From positions 443,300 through 507,299 of the forward strand of contig JADJTG010000014.1 in the NCBI GenBank assembly GCA_016711285.1: a DNA stretch of 64,000 nt, in the 5' to 3' direction. Each line of letters opens with the position of its first letter. The stretch's first letter is position 1. The notes beneath the pieces were generated by a model that ran no database searches, had not been told where the DNA came from, and saw only the letters and a list, made by a program, of their open reading frames with translations. This stretch comes from Sphingobacteriales bacterium (GTDB lineage Bacteria; Bacteroidota; Bacteroidia; Chitinophagales; UBA2359). The translations under genes were made by a program, and so were the position numbers. Of the stretch, positions 35,819-46,264 are shown in pieces.

Positions 35819-38176
35819 TGCGACTTTGTGCCACACAAAATACAAACCCGCCGACAAATGCGCTGTTTGGATATTGCAAATATTTTCTGTCGGGTTCAAA
35901 GTAAGCAGTAGTTTTCCCTGAATATCATACACTTGCACCTGCTCCAAAGTCTGTTGTGCATCGGGCAAATATATGCGCCACGCTGCCCCGTTGGAAGGGT
36001 TGGGGGAAATTTGCAATGCACCTTCATTCGGCGGCATGGCGGCGGCAAAGTTATTTTCGGTTGGTGCTGATGTGTCGTTTTTGTTGCTGCTGCAAGGGTT
36101 GATGCGTGCCTGCAACAAACAGCCCGCTTTTGCCCGAAATCCCGCTTGCAGGCTGATGCTGTATCCTGCCAAGTAGGTCACTATTGCCCCCGAATTGATA
36201 GTATCGCGGCTGTTGATGGCTTCGCCCGCCTGATAGCTGCTGATACTGCCTGCCAAATACAAAGTATCTAATTCGTATATATTCACACAATTCAGGAAAG
36301 CATCGCATACATCGCCTACTTTATCGCTGTCGCCATCGCTTTGATTCGGATTAGCTGTAGTAATACAATTATCTATATCATCACAAAAACCATCGCCATC
36401 AGTATCCTGTGTAGCATCGTTGCCCACACAAATATCGCATACATTTAATATATAATCGCCGTCAGTGTCAGGAAATTTTCCGTCTTGTACAGTGCCTACG
36501 GTTCCGTCATACAATTCATGCGCACCGATTTCAAAACTGCAATTCTGCGGACTGATGGAGCTGTAAAAATCTACATTGGGCGGCGGAATATTGAGCGTTA
36601 AATAGGGGTGTAAACCTTCATCGCGCAGGGGCGAAGTATCCTCCAACTGATAAGCAGTGAGTTGGTCTAACAAATAAGTGTTTCCGATGGTATCTCCTTG
36701 TCCGGCGTTTTTGAGGAGCGGATTGGCGGTAGTACCGACAGCGATGCCGTTGAGCATCTCAAAACCCGCCTGCTGCCAAGCGGGTAAAGTGTGATAATAA
36801 AGCCAGTTTTCCAAGCAAAAAAGAGAATCTTCGGCGGTAAGAGAATAATAGTCATTGTTCCAGAAATACAGGCTGTCGTTGGGAAAATAGCGCACCATCG
36901 GTCGTATATTTTCGGTGACAAAAATGTTGTTGAATACCATTAAACTATCATAATCGTCTCCTTCTATGGAAATGGCAGGACCCGACCCCGAACCTTCGTT
37001 GCGGCTTTTATATATAGTATTGTTGTAGATGTAAGTATTGACAATGGGAAAATCGGGGCTTAATGCAAATAAATGTACGCTGCCGTAATCGTTGTTGGAA
37101 GCGTCATTTTCGCTGATATTATACCGAAAAACATTGTTTTCAAAAGGAGGAATAGCATAGGTTTGTACACATAAATATCCGGGTCCTACATTGTCGTGCG
37201 AGTAATTATATTGTACCACCGAATTGCTCACGCCTACATCTAAATCAAAGCCGCCGCCATCTTTGCAGGGCGATTCATTATTGTATGATTCACAGAATTG
37301 AACGAGGGCATTTTTAGCGTCCCACAGCCATATTCCTACCGGACCGGCAGAGGGGTCGTGGTTTTCAGCACCGTTGGAGTAGGCAATGCAATGTTCTATC
37401 ACACAGCCGTCCACGCCGCTGACGGCTATACCGCTGCCGGAGTGAATGATGGTATCGCAGGGGACACCCTCATTGTGGTGTGCCACGCAGTCGGCGATAT
37501 ATAAGTTGGTGATACATTTTTCGGGATTGGTATAGTCCCATTTACCATAAGTAATTAACCCATTGTCCATATTATGGTTGAACGAAGAACGGGTAATGCT
37601 CAAATTGTTGTATCCGCTTCGTGTGCCATCGTAGGGGGCAGCTTCCAAACGCAAACCCGCCTGCAAAAAGCCGCTGCAATGCACGTCATCTACTACTATG
37701 TTCTCTAATTTCACATCATTGGGCAGGTTCATATATATAAACAAGCCCACATGGTTGCTGAAAGTCCAGGGTGGCAAATTTACGCACTCGCCGCCGCCTT
37801 CTATGAGGAGTTTCTTTAAATGGATATTCCCCAGATTATTCACGGCAACGGCGGTAGTGTCGGCATTATAAATGGTGGCTTTGCCCACGCCATAGCTGCT
37901 CACCACTATCGGTAGTGCGGCACTGCCCTGATCATTTTGATTGAACTCCAAAGTGCCTTCAAACAAGTGGAGAGCTTCGAGCAGGAGGCTATCGCCTGCC
38001 ATAAATTGCTGGTTGCTGGCACGCGCCAATGTTTTCCAAGCGGTTGTAGGCGAAGTACCGCTATTATTATCGTTGCCCGCAGGACTCAGATAATAATTTT
38101 GCTGTTGGGCTGTCACATACGTATCGTTGCAAAGCAACTTTATCAGAAAAAAAACAATCGTAAAATAAATTCTCAT
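35780..38176 (-). CDS. secreted right-handed beta-helix protein with type IX sorting domain
   Basis: 798 aa. Signal peptide to about residue 24 (ending YVTAQ). Residues 28-520 are a right-handed parallel beta-helix of the DUF1565/polysaccharide-lyase-like kind (YLSPAGNDNNSGTSPTTAWKT at the start, repeated N.. and I.N.. turns). Then come thrombospondin type-3-like calcium repeats (PDTDGDYILNVCDICVGND, QDTDGDGFCDDIDNCITTAN, QSDGDSDKVGDVCD), a cysteine-bearing beta domain, and a type IX C-terminal sorting domain (LQISPNPSNGAAWRIYLPDA to LSAGLYFVWHKVALYKV). The last eight residues (GCIHRFVN) extend past the usual domain end, into sequence shared with the fragment on the other strand. Exported by T9SS; perhaps a glycan-acting or glycan-binding protein. 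Confidence 0.88.
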   Translation of the reverse strand: MRIYFTIVFFLIKLLCNDTYVTAQQQNYYLSPAGNDNNSGTSPTTAWKTLARASNQQFMAGDSLLLEALHLFEGTLEFNQNDQGSAALPIVVSSYGVGKATIYNADTTAVAVNNLGNIHLKKLLIEGGGECVNLPPWTFSNHVGLFIYMNLPNDVKLENIVVDDVHCSGFLQAGLRLEAAPYDGTRSGYNNLSITRSSFNHNMDNGLITYGKWDYTNPEKCITNLYIADCVAHHNEGVPCDTIIHSGSGIAVSGVDGCVIEHCIAYSNGAENHDPSAGPVGIWLWDAKNALVQFCESYNNESPCKDGGGFDLDVGVSNSVVQYNYSHDNVGPGYLCVQTYAIPPFENNVFRYNISENDASNNDYGSVHLFALSPDFPIVNTYIYNNTIYKSRNEGSGSGPAISIEGDDYDSLMVFNNIFVTENIRPMVRYFPNDSLYFWNNDYYSLTAEDSLFCLENWLYYHTLPAWQQAGFEMLNGIAVGTTANPLLKNAGQGDTIGNTYLLDQLTAYQLEDTSPLRDEGLHPYLTLNIPPPNVDFYSSISPQNCSFEIGAHELYDGTVGTVQDGKFPDTDGDYILNVCDICVGNDATQDTDGDGFCDDIDNCITTANPNQSDGDSDKVGDVCDAFLNCVNIYELDTLYLAGSISSYQAGEAINSRDTINSGAIVTYLAGYSISLQAGFRAKAGCLLQARINPCSSNKNDTSAPTENNFAAAMPPNEGALQISPNPSNGAAWRIYLPDAQQTLEQVQVYDIQGKLLLTLNPTENICNIQTAHLSAGLYFVWHKVALYKVGCIHRFVN

Positions 38177-38363
38177 TTATTAAATATTAAAAACCATTGA
38201 AACATAATACATTCAACAAAACCTGACTAAAACGGGTAAAAATACTTGCTTTTTCAGGAATAATGAATTTTAAATATTATTTTTTGACATCAAATCGTCA
38301 TTTTCATATCCGGTTTTTCTGTTTTCATATCCGATATATTCCTGTTCGCTTGCATTTTATATC

Positions 38364-38391
38364 TTGTAATCGCCCGAAAATATTAATTTTG
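38364..38391 (+). promoter_or_regulatory. Bacteroidota-type promoter
   Basis: TTG at 38364-38366 and TAATTTTG at 38384-38391, 17 bp apart, match the -33 TTG / -7 TAnnTTTG pattern. The promoter lies 20 nt upstream of the ATG at 38411. Confidence 0.6.
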
Positions 38392-38410
38392 CATCTTTAA
38401 CACTTGCGAC

Positions 38411-39495
38411 ATGAAAATATTGAATTTGTGCTATACTTTATTGTACCTGCTCTTTGCCAATATGCTTGGCGGTCAGTTGATGACGGCTCAAACCCGCTAC
38501 GAAAAAAAAGCCATTAATACCAATGAAGGTATCAAAAAAGATAATATCAAATACATCTGGCACAGCGGCACAGCTTTACTGAAAACGGGTTTAAAATTGA
38601 AAGGTTCATTCAAATATCAGGAAACAAAAACCGGTGTGCCTAAGATTATTGTAAAAGATGAGCAGTTGAAAGAAGAAAAAATCGTGGATTTGCCGATGTT
38701 TGAGCGTTTGGATTTGCAGGGAGCAGAGCGCGTACTCAATGCCAAAGACGGTCAAACGCACTTTGTGTGGATAGAGGAATACAACGATATATTGCGAGTG
38801 GTGCGCAACGGAGGCATTAAGGTATATGATAACTCCCGCATTGTTTCCGAAAAATACAAATACATCACCGGCTATACCTTGCTGGCACATAAAAACGATA
38901 AAGAAAAACTGTCGGTATTGAAGCAGGTAAAAGATTTGGAGGATTTGATGCGCGACCGCCCTTATTTTATGCAGTCGGCGCACGCCAACGGCAAAATAAA
39001 ATCAAAAGATTTGCGGGTGGTGATGTATTTGGTAGATTTGTACAACGACCCCAATCCGATGGAAACGCTGCAATGGGAAAATGCGCAGATACGCCTCAAA
39101 AACGGACAACTCCTCGAAGGAAAAGCGGTTATTCAGCCTTTGGATTTGCGCAATGAATTTAATACAGATAATTATGCTTATGTGCATTTTCACGATGGAA
39201 AAGATTTTCGCCTGCTGCGCAATGACGAAATCAGCCAGCTTACTGTGGGTACTCATTCGTATTTGCAGGGTTTTTACAGCCTCACCGACAAACAGTTTTT
39301 TGGTATTCCGTGGAGCTACAACGGCAAAAATTACCTCATCGCCACACAAATTGTCAATGCCAAAAGCTATTTCTTTACCAACCGCAACTCGGCGGCGAAG
39401 ATTGGGTGATGATGGAAGATGTGGCGGGTTCGTATCGCCGTGCTGCCAACGAAGCTGAATTGCGCATTTTGTACAGCAAAGCCGGCGGACAATAG
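38411..39495 (+). CDS. secreted protein of unknown function, one frameshift near the end
   Basis: Signal peptide MKILNLCYTLLYLLFANMLG to about residue 26 (MTAQ). The first frame runs to 39409. A one-base shift near 39390 restores the reading GGEDWVMMEDVAGSYRRAAN, EAELRILYSKAGGQ with a stop at 39495. The mature protein of about 335 aa has charged strands (WHSGTALLKTGLKLKGSFKY, VWIEEYNDILRVVRNGGIKVY, QLLEGKAVIQPLDLRNEF) and no known motif. The next gene starts 10 bp later, so it may share the promoter at 38364 with the UDG-family gene. Confidence 0.7.
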
Positions 39496-39505
39496 TTTGT
39501 AATGA

Positions 39506-40096
39506 ATGGAAATGACCCCACTCGCCGCACTGCTCTCCGACATCAAGGCTTGTACGATTTGCAAAGACGTACTGCCTTTTGCGCCCAATCCGGTGTTGCG
39601 AGTGCAGGAAACTTCCAAAATTCTCATTATCGGACAAGCTCCCGGGTTGCGTGTTCAACTCACCAACCTGTCATGGAACGACCGTAGCGGCGATGAATTG
39701 CGCCGTTGGTTGGGTGTGAGCCGTACTCAATTTTATGATACCGACATTTTCAGTATTATGCCTCTGGGGTTCTGTTATCCGGGCAGGGGCACACACGGCG
39801 ATTTGCCGCCCCGCCCCGAATGTGCCCCCGCTTGGCATCGGCGCGTATTGGCGTTGTTGCCCGACATTTCATTAGTATTGCTCATCGGGCAATATGCGCA
39901 ACGCTATTATCTCGGCAAAACGGCATACCCTACCCTCACCGAAACCGTTTCAAAGGCAGAACAATATTTACCTTTGTATTTTCCCTTGGTTCACCCTTCG
40001 CCGCGCAACAAACGCTGGCATATCAAAAATCCTTGGTTCGCCACTGATACCATACCTTTGTTGCAAAGTGTAGTGCAGCCTTATTTATCATCATAA
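39506..40096 (+). CDS. uracil-DNA glycosylase family protein
   Basis: 196 aa, COG1573-type UDG superfamily. Seen: the N-terminal CTICKD (one Cys pair only, so not clearly an iron-sulfur type), the water-activating motif region LIIGQAPGLRVQ, FSIMPLGFCYPGRG, VLLIGQYAQRYYLG, and the minor-groove motif LVHPSPRNKRWHIKNPWF. Such proteins remove uracil or damaged bases from DNA, though substrates of this branch vary. Ten bp downstream of the secreted protein and 72 bp before kdsC; possibly transcribed together. Confidence 0.88.
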   Translation: MEMTPLAALLSDIKACTICKDVLPFAPNPVLRVQETSKILIIGQAPGLRVQLTNLSWNDRSGDELRRWLGVSRTQFYDTDIFSIMPLGFCYPGRGTHGDLPPRPECAPAWHRRVLALLPDISLVLLIGQYAQRYYLGKTAYPTLTETVSKAEQYLPLYFPLVHPSPRNKRWHIKNPWFATDTIPLLQSVVQPYLSS

Positions 40097-40168
40097 AAAC
40101 AGATGATTTTTTTTGCATTGCATAGAATATCTGTTTTTTTACACACAAAACACACATCATTATCATAT

Positions 40169-40696
40169 ATGAACAAAGTACATTTTTTTGAAAAACTGAA
40201 AGGTATTAAAGCGTTTTTTTTAGATATAGACGGCGTGCTGACCAATGGCAATTTGCTCATTACCGAAAATGGCGAACTGCTGCGCACTATGCATGTAAAA
40301 GACGGCTACGCCCTCAAAAAAGCAGTAGACGAGGGTTATTTTGTGGCGGTAATCAGCGGCGGGAAATCGGAAGGAGTGCGCATAAGATTGCAGCGTTTGG
40401 GAATTGAGGAAGTGCATTTGGGCGTACAAGATAAAGTAGCGGTTTTTGAAGAATTGTGTCGTCAATACGGGCTTCAACGCCACGAAACCGTTTTTATGGG
40501 CGATGATTTTCCTGATTACGAAGTGCTACAAAAAGCCGAAGCCGCCACCTGCCCCTGTGATGCTGCCCCTGCCATTATGGAATTGTGCGATTATATATCG
40601 CCTTACAAGGGCGGCGAAGGCTGTGTGCGCGACCTCATAGAAAGCACTTTACGCTTGCAAGGAAAATGGAACGAGCCTTTGGCGAGCAACGAATAA
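40169..40696 (+). CDS. kdsC: 3-deoxy-D-manno-octulosonate 8-phosphate phosphatase (KdsC-type HAD)
   Basis: 175 aa from the ATG at 40169 (MNKVHFFEKLKGIKAFFLDI); the frame is open further upstream without a better start. HAD motifs: the catalytic DIDGVLTNG, VISGGKSEGV (motif II Ser), and GDDFPDYEVL (motif IV, acidic). The CPCDAAPAIMELCDYISPYK, GGEGCVRDLIE tail is typical of KdsC tetramers. It would remove the phosphate from KDO-8-P on the way to lipid A core KDO. Confidence 0.88.
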   Translation: MNKVHFFEKLKGIKAFFLDIDGVLTNGNLLITENGELLRTMHVKDGYALKKAVDEGYFVAVISGGKSEGVRIRLQRLGIEEVHLGVQDKVAVFEELCRQYGLQRHETVFMGDDFPDYEVLQKAEAATCPCDAAPAIMELCDYISPYKGGEGCVRDLIESTLRLQGKWNEPLASNE

Positions 40697-40807
40697 ACAC
40701 TATTTTTTGCACGTTTTACTTTGATTTTTGATAATGCCGAATGAACTATTCTGCATGTTTTGATATTTTATTATCAATTCAAAAATAATTTTTATTTAAA
40801 AAACCGA

Positions 40808-41458
40808 ATGAAACAAGAATTAGAACACCTGAAAGATAATTTATTTGTACCTTTTGTGTTTGTATTGATTTTGTGGATAGTGCAGGTGGTTCAAGTCCTT
40901 TTTAATATTGATTTGGGCTACTACGGCGTATTGCCGCGCACACAATACGGTTTGCAGGGCATTTTATTTTATCCTTTTATTCACGGCGATTGGGGGCATT
41001 TGTTTTCCAACAGTATTCCTGTTTTTGTGCTGCTTTTTATTTTGCTCACCTCTTATCGCACGATCGCTTGGCGAGTGTGGATACTGATATGGCTGTTGTC
41101 GGGTGTGGGAATTTGGCTCTTCGGGCGCGAAAATTTTCATATAGGAGCCAGTGGTTTGATTTACGGTTTGGCGTTTTTTATATTTTTTAGCGGTATTTTT
41201 CGCCGCGACCTCAAATCTATGGCGGTGGCTTTGTTGGTGGCGTTTTTGTATGGCGGTATTGTATGGGGCTTGTTGCCTTTGCAGGAGGGCGTTTCTTTTG
41301 AAGGGCATATCACCGGAGCTGTTGCGGGCATGTTCTGCGCTTATTATTATCGTTCCGTTAATTTACCGCCCAAAAAACAATGGAACGAACCCGACCCCCA
41401 TGCGCCGCATATAGAAAGGCAGTTTTGGGTGCGCGAAAAAAATGAAGATGTGCTGTAA
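40808..41458 (+). CDS. rhomboid family intramembrane serine protease
   Basis: 216 aa from ATG 40808 (MKQELEHLKDNLFVPFVFVL). Six or so hydrophobic segments. The active site is seen: N68 in the HGDWGHLFSNSIP loop, nucleophile S115 in HIGASGLIYGLAFF, and H167 in EGHITGAVAGMFCAYYYR. It cleaves within membrane helices of unknown substrates. Separated by 111 bp from kdsC. Confidence 0.9.
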   Translation: MKQELEHLKDNLFVPFVFVLILWIVQVVQVLFNIDLGYYGVLPRTQYGLQGILFYPFIHGDWGHLFSNSIPVFVLLFILLTSYRTIAWRVWILIWLLSGVGIWLFGRENFHIGASGLIYGLAFFIFFSGIFRRDLKSMAVALLVAFLYGGIVWGLLPLQEGVSFEGHITGAVAGMFCAYYYRSVNLPPKKQWNEPDPHAPHIERQFWVREKNEDVL

Positions 41459-41478
41459 AACAGCAACACAGAAAAACG

Positions 41479-41486
41479 TATCTTTG
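41479..41486 (+). promoter_or_regulatory. putative -7 element upstream of the aminotransferase
   Basis: TATCTTTG fits TAnnTTTG and lies 45 nt before the ATG at 41531. No convincing -33 element, so only weak support. Confidence 0.35.
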
Positions 41487-41530
41487 GCGTTTGTCGTCTT
41501 TGTGGGCAGATTATAACCTTCATTGTAGCT

Positions 41531-42682
41531 ATGCGTTTTTCTATTCCTTCCAAATTTCCCGAAATGGGTACTACCATTTTTACGCTGATGTCACAGGTGG
41601 CGCAGGAGTGCGGAGCTATTAATTTATCGCAGGGCTTTCCTGATTACGACTGTTCGCCGCACTTGCAAAGTTTGGTATATGAATATATGCGACGCGGCTT
41701 CAACCAATACGCACCCATGGCGGGAGCAATGCCGCTGCGCGAAGCCATTGCCCGCAAAGTGGAATTGCTCTACGGCACTATCCTCCAGCCCGCTACCGAC
41801 ATCACCATCACTGCCGGAGCTACACAAGCCATTCATAATGCTATTACTGCGGTGCTGCACGCCGGCGATGAAGCCATTGTTTTTGAGCCGAATTACGATT
41901 CTTATGTACCCGCCATTGAATTATGCGGTGCAAAACCGCTTTTTGTGCGCTTGGAAAGCCCCGACTATCGTATTCCCTGGCAACAGGTACGAGCCGTTAT
42001 CAGTTCGCGCACCCGTCTGCTCATCGTCAATTCGCCGCACAATCCCAGTGGCAGCGTGCTGCGTGCAGAAGACATTGAAGCATTGCGCCGTTTGTGCAAC
42101 GACTATCCTCAACTTTGTATCATCAGCGATGAAGTATATGAACATTTGATTTTTGATGGTCGCACGCACCACAGTATGTTGCGCTATCCCGATTTATTGG
42201 AGCGTTCTTTTGTGTGTTTTTCTTTCGGAAAATTATTTCACAATACAGGCTGGAAAGTGGGTTATTGTATTGCACCCACTGCTTTGAGTGCCGAGTCGCG
42301 GAAAATTCATCAATTTAATGTGTTTTGTGTCAATCACCCCGTACAGTTGGCGTTAGCGGATTTTTTAGACGATGCCACTTCTTATCGTTCTTTGGCTACC
42401 GAATATGCCCGCAAGCGCGACCTTTTTGCGGAATGTCTTGCACCTTCACGCTTTCGGTTGCTGCCCTGCGAGGGTTCTTATTTTCAGTGTGCGGATTATT
42501 CGGCGATTTCGGCGGAAGAAGACCGCACTTTCGTGCAGCGATTGGCACGGGAATACGGCGTGGCGGCAATTCCGGTGTCGGCGTTTTATCACGATGGCTT
42601 CCAACAAACAACCCTACGTTTTTGCTTTGCCAAAAAAGACGAAACCTTATATCGCGCTGCCGAAAAATTGGTAAAAGTATAG
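41531..42682 (+). CDS. methionine aminotransferase-like class I/II aminotransferase
   Basis: 383 aa, PLP fold type I. Very like E. coli YbdL and related methionine/kynurenine aminotransferases: FPEMGTTIFTLMSQVAQECG, AINLSQGFPDYDCSP, FNQYAPMAGAMPLREAIA, ITAGATQAI, IVNSPHNPSG, ISDEVYEHLIFDG (D200, Y203), and the PLP lysine K234 in SFGKLFHNTGWKVGY. It probably returns 4-methylthio-2-oxobutyrate to methionine in methionine salvage, or deaminates aromatic/sulfur amino acids. Confidence 0.9.
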   Translation: MRFSIPSKFPEMGTTIFTLMSQVAQECGAINLSQGFPDYDCSPHLQSLVYEYMRRGFNQYAPMAGAMPLREAIARKVELLYGTILQPATDITITAGATQAIHNAITAVLHAGDEAIVFEPNYDSYVPAIELCGAKPLFVRLESPDYRIPWQQVRAVISSRTRLLIVNSPHNPSGSVLRAEDIEALRRLCNDYPQLCIISDEVYEHLIFDGRTHHSMLRYPDLLERSFVCFSFGKLFHNTGWKVGYCIAPTALSAESRKIHQFNVFCVNHPVQLALADFLDDATSYRSLATEYARKRDLFAECLAPSRFRLLPCEGSYFQCADYSAISAEEDRTFVQRLAREYGVAAIPVSAFYHDGFQQTTLRFCFAKKDETLYRAAEKLVKV

Positions 42683-42818
42683 CTTAGTGCATTAAACCTG
42701 CCAAAAGGCACAACACCTGACACCTTTGTATTTCTTTAATTATTTTTCTTTTTTTTCAATAATTTTGACCGAATATTTAATAGCAAGTCCTTTTTACCCA
42801 TTTTTACAATAGAATTTT

Positions 42819-45800
42819 ATGCGCTCTGCTTACATCTTCCTGCTCCTCTGTTGTGCTGCTGTCGGCTGCCGCAACAACGAACCCACCACCACTGATGCCA
42901 ACAATGCCGCCGCCAATCCCGCCAATGCGCTCTTCACTCCCTTGAATTATGAAGAAAGCGGTATCACTTTTAAAAACCGCATCGTAGAGCAGGGGAAATT
43001 TAATATTTTCACCTATGAATACCTGTACAACGGAGCAGGCGTAGCCGTAGGCGACATCAACAATGACGGGCTGACGGATATTTATTTTTCGGGAAATATG
43101 GTTCCGAACAAATTATTTTTGAATAAAGGAAATTTAAAATTTGAAGATATTACGGAGACGGCAGGTGTGGACTGCAACCAAGGTTATAAACCCAGATAAC
43201 CATGGCAGATGTAAACGGAGACGGCTTTTTGGATTTGTATGTGTGCCGCTCGGTATCGGCTGAACCCTCCGACCGCCAGAATTTATTGTTCATCAACAAC
43301 GGCGACCTCACTTTCAGCGAACGCGCCCAAGAATATGGTTTAAACAATGCGGGATATTCTACACAGGCTTATTTTTTTGATTACGATAAAGACAATGATT
43401 TAGATTGTTATTTGCTCAATCACCCGCGCAAAATGACCGATGCCAACGATATACCTTTGGCTTATGATAAAAATAATAAACTGACGATAAAGGAGGATAC
43501 CACACAATATTACATAGCCGACCGCTTTTATGAAAATACAGGTACTAAATTTGTAGAAGCCAACAAAAAAGTAAAACTCCGCCCTTACGACAACGGCTTT
43601 GGTTTGAGTGCTGCCATTGCCGACTTCAACAACGACTTTTACGAAGATATTTTTGTCGCCAACGATTATATCCGCCCCGATTTTTATTACCAAAATACGG
43701 GCAAAAAAACTTTCTCCGAAGAAGCCAACCGCCATTTTCAACATTTTTCGCTCTCTTCAATGGGTTCAGACTGCGGCGACATCAACAATGATGGCTTTCT
43801 GGATTTATTTGTGGCGGATATGGCTGCCGATGATGCCATACGGCAAAAACAACTCTTTTCGCTCAATACCAACCACGACAAATTTAAACTGATTGAAAAC
43901 AGCGGACTGGGCTGTCAATATGCCAAAAACATGCTCCATATCAACAATGGCGACGGCACTTTCAGCGAAGTGGCACACCTGCTCAGCATCGCTGCCACCG
44001 ACTGGAGCTGGACTCCCCTTTTTGCCGATTTTGACAATGACGGCTGGCAAGATTTGTTTGTTGCCAACGGTTTGCGCCGAGATCTATGGTATAGATTCTA
44101 TCAAAAAATATCAGCAGAGCAATCCGCAACAACAAATCAAAATAGACGAATTGCTCAAAGCCCTGCCCAGTGTGCCTTTATCTAATTATTTGTACCACAA
44201 CAAAGGGAATCTTGTTTTTGAAAATATAGCCGCCGACTGGGGTTTGGGAAAACCCAACTTCACCAACGGCTGTGCTTATGCCGATTTGGACAATGACGGC
44301 GATTTGGATTTAGTGATGAATCACTTGGACGAGCTTTCCGTCATTTACCGCAACAATGCTCAAAATCAGCAGGCACAAAACAATTATTTGCGCATACGGC
44401 TCGAAGGAGATGGAAAAAATCCAAACGGCATAGGCAGTGTGGTAAAAATCACGTTGCCCGACGGCAGCCAACAAATCCGCAATCTGATGCCCACACGCGG
44501 CTATCTTTCTACCGTAGAACCCTACCTGCATTTTGGTTTGGGAAAAGAAACGGCTGTGGCTAAAATAGAGATTTTTTGGGCAAACGGAAAATATCAGATG
44601 ATGGAAGATTTGAAAGCGAATCAGGCGGCTTCTTTCAAAATCGCCGAAGCACAGGGCAGTGCGCCGCCGACTACTTCTCCGAAACCGCTTTTTGAAAATA
44701 TCACCACCGCAACCGTGCAGCATTTCAGCCCCGAAAATGATTATATCGATTTCAAGCGCGAGCCGCTGCTGCCGCATAAATTTTCGCAGGGAGGTCCTAA
44801 TCTAAGTGGTGGTGATGTAAACGGCGATGGTTTGCAGGATTTTTTTGTAGGCGGCTGCAAAGGGCAGGCAGGAGCTATTTATTTACAACAAAAAAACGGA
44901 AAATTTGAACGCAGTAAAGCCAATACCCTCACCTTCGCTGCCGACAGCAGCTACGAAGATGCCGAAAGCCTCTTGTTGGATACCGACCAAGACGGCGATT
45001 TGGATTTGTATGTCGTAAGCGGCGGCAATGAATACGAAGCCGAAAGTCCTTTTTATCAAGACCGCCTCTATATCAATGACGGTAAAGGGAATTTCGGCAG
45101 AAGCACGCAACCTTTGCCCAAAACCATACACAGCGGTGCTTGCATCGCTGCCCACGATATAGACGGCGACGGCGATTTGGATTTATTCAGAGGCGGAAAA
45201 GTGATTTCGGGACAATATCCGCTGCCACCGCGCAGCTATTTATTGCGCAACGACCAGGGCATTTTTACCGACATCACCGAACAAGCCGCGCCCGCCCTCA
45301 AAAAATATAGGTATGGTGACAACCGCACTATGGGCTGATACAGACGGCGACCAACAAAGCGAACTCATCATTGCGGGCGAATGGTTGCCGATAACCATAT
45401 TGAAGCAAAAAAACAACGTTTTTGAAGCAACAGAAAGCGGAACTGCCAATAGCAAAGGCTGGTGGAATGTGTTGCTCGCCGAAGATATGGACGGCGACGG
45501 CGACCTAGACCTCATCGGCGGCAATCGCGGCTTAAACTGCAAAATAACCGCCACCGAACAAGAACCCGCCACCATAGATGCCAAGGATTTTGACAAAAAC
45601 GGCAGTGTTGATGCGCTTATTTCTTATTATATACAGGGAAAAAGCTATCCGATGTACATGCGCGACCAGCTTTTTGAACGGCTGCCTTATTTGAAACGCC
45701 GCCTTTTGCGCTACAAAAATTATTCGGGAAAAAGCATAGCCGAAATTTTAAATAAAGAAGAACTCCAAGACGCGCTGCATTTAGAAGCCAAAAATTTTGC

Positions 45801-46170
45801 CACCACTTACTTTGAAAATACGGGCAAGGGCGTTTTTACCGCCAAAACACTGCCGATATACGCACAATTTTCTACGGTGCAAGCAATGGCAGTCCGCGAT
45901 TTTGACGGCGACGGCATCAAAGATATATTGCTCTGCGGCAACGACTACTCGCCCGAAGTAGCCACCGTGCGCTACGATGCCTCGGTGGGTCTGCTGCTCA
46001 AAGGAATGAAAAACGGCACTTTCGCGCCCATACACCCCTTAGTGAGTGGTTTTAAAGTGCGCGGCGAAGCCAAATATCTGCTGCCTTTGCAGACGGCTTC
46101 GGGCGAAGAAATTTACATCATCGCCCAAACGAATGATAGTTTGCAGGTGTATAGAAAAAGGAAGGGGTAG
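42819..46170 (+). CDS. FG-GAP/VCBS repeat lipoprotein with ASPIC/UnbV domain, three frameshifts
   Basis: About 1117 codons. Lipoprotein signal MRSAYIFLLLCCAAVGC. Seven or more FG-GAP/VCBS calcium-type repeats (GVAVGDINNDGLTDIYFSG, MADVNGDGFLDLYVC, CGDINNDGFLDLFVADM, YADLDNDGDLDLVMN and others) make a beta-propeller. An ASPIC/UnbV domain lies at LRIRLEGDGKNPNGIGSVVK, followed by PTRGYLSTVEPYLHFGLG. Frameshifts near 43195, 44090 and 45310 each need one base, and the sense continues across every join. CRTAC1-like proteins of this type are common SusD-neighbour surface lipoproteins in Bacteroidota. Probably one intact surface protein. Confidence 0.85.
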
Positions 46171-46264
46171 CTTGCTGCCCGCTCCGCAACACAATGTATA
46201 ACGCAATGTAGTGGCTTATCTTTTTTTTAGCTCTATAAATGAAGGGGATACCCTCCCCTTAGAA

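Noticed and set aside
42819..46170. Four separate FG-GAP proteins
   Set aside because: The pieces continue one another's repeats across one-base shifts, and only the first has a signal peptide.
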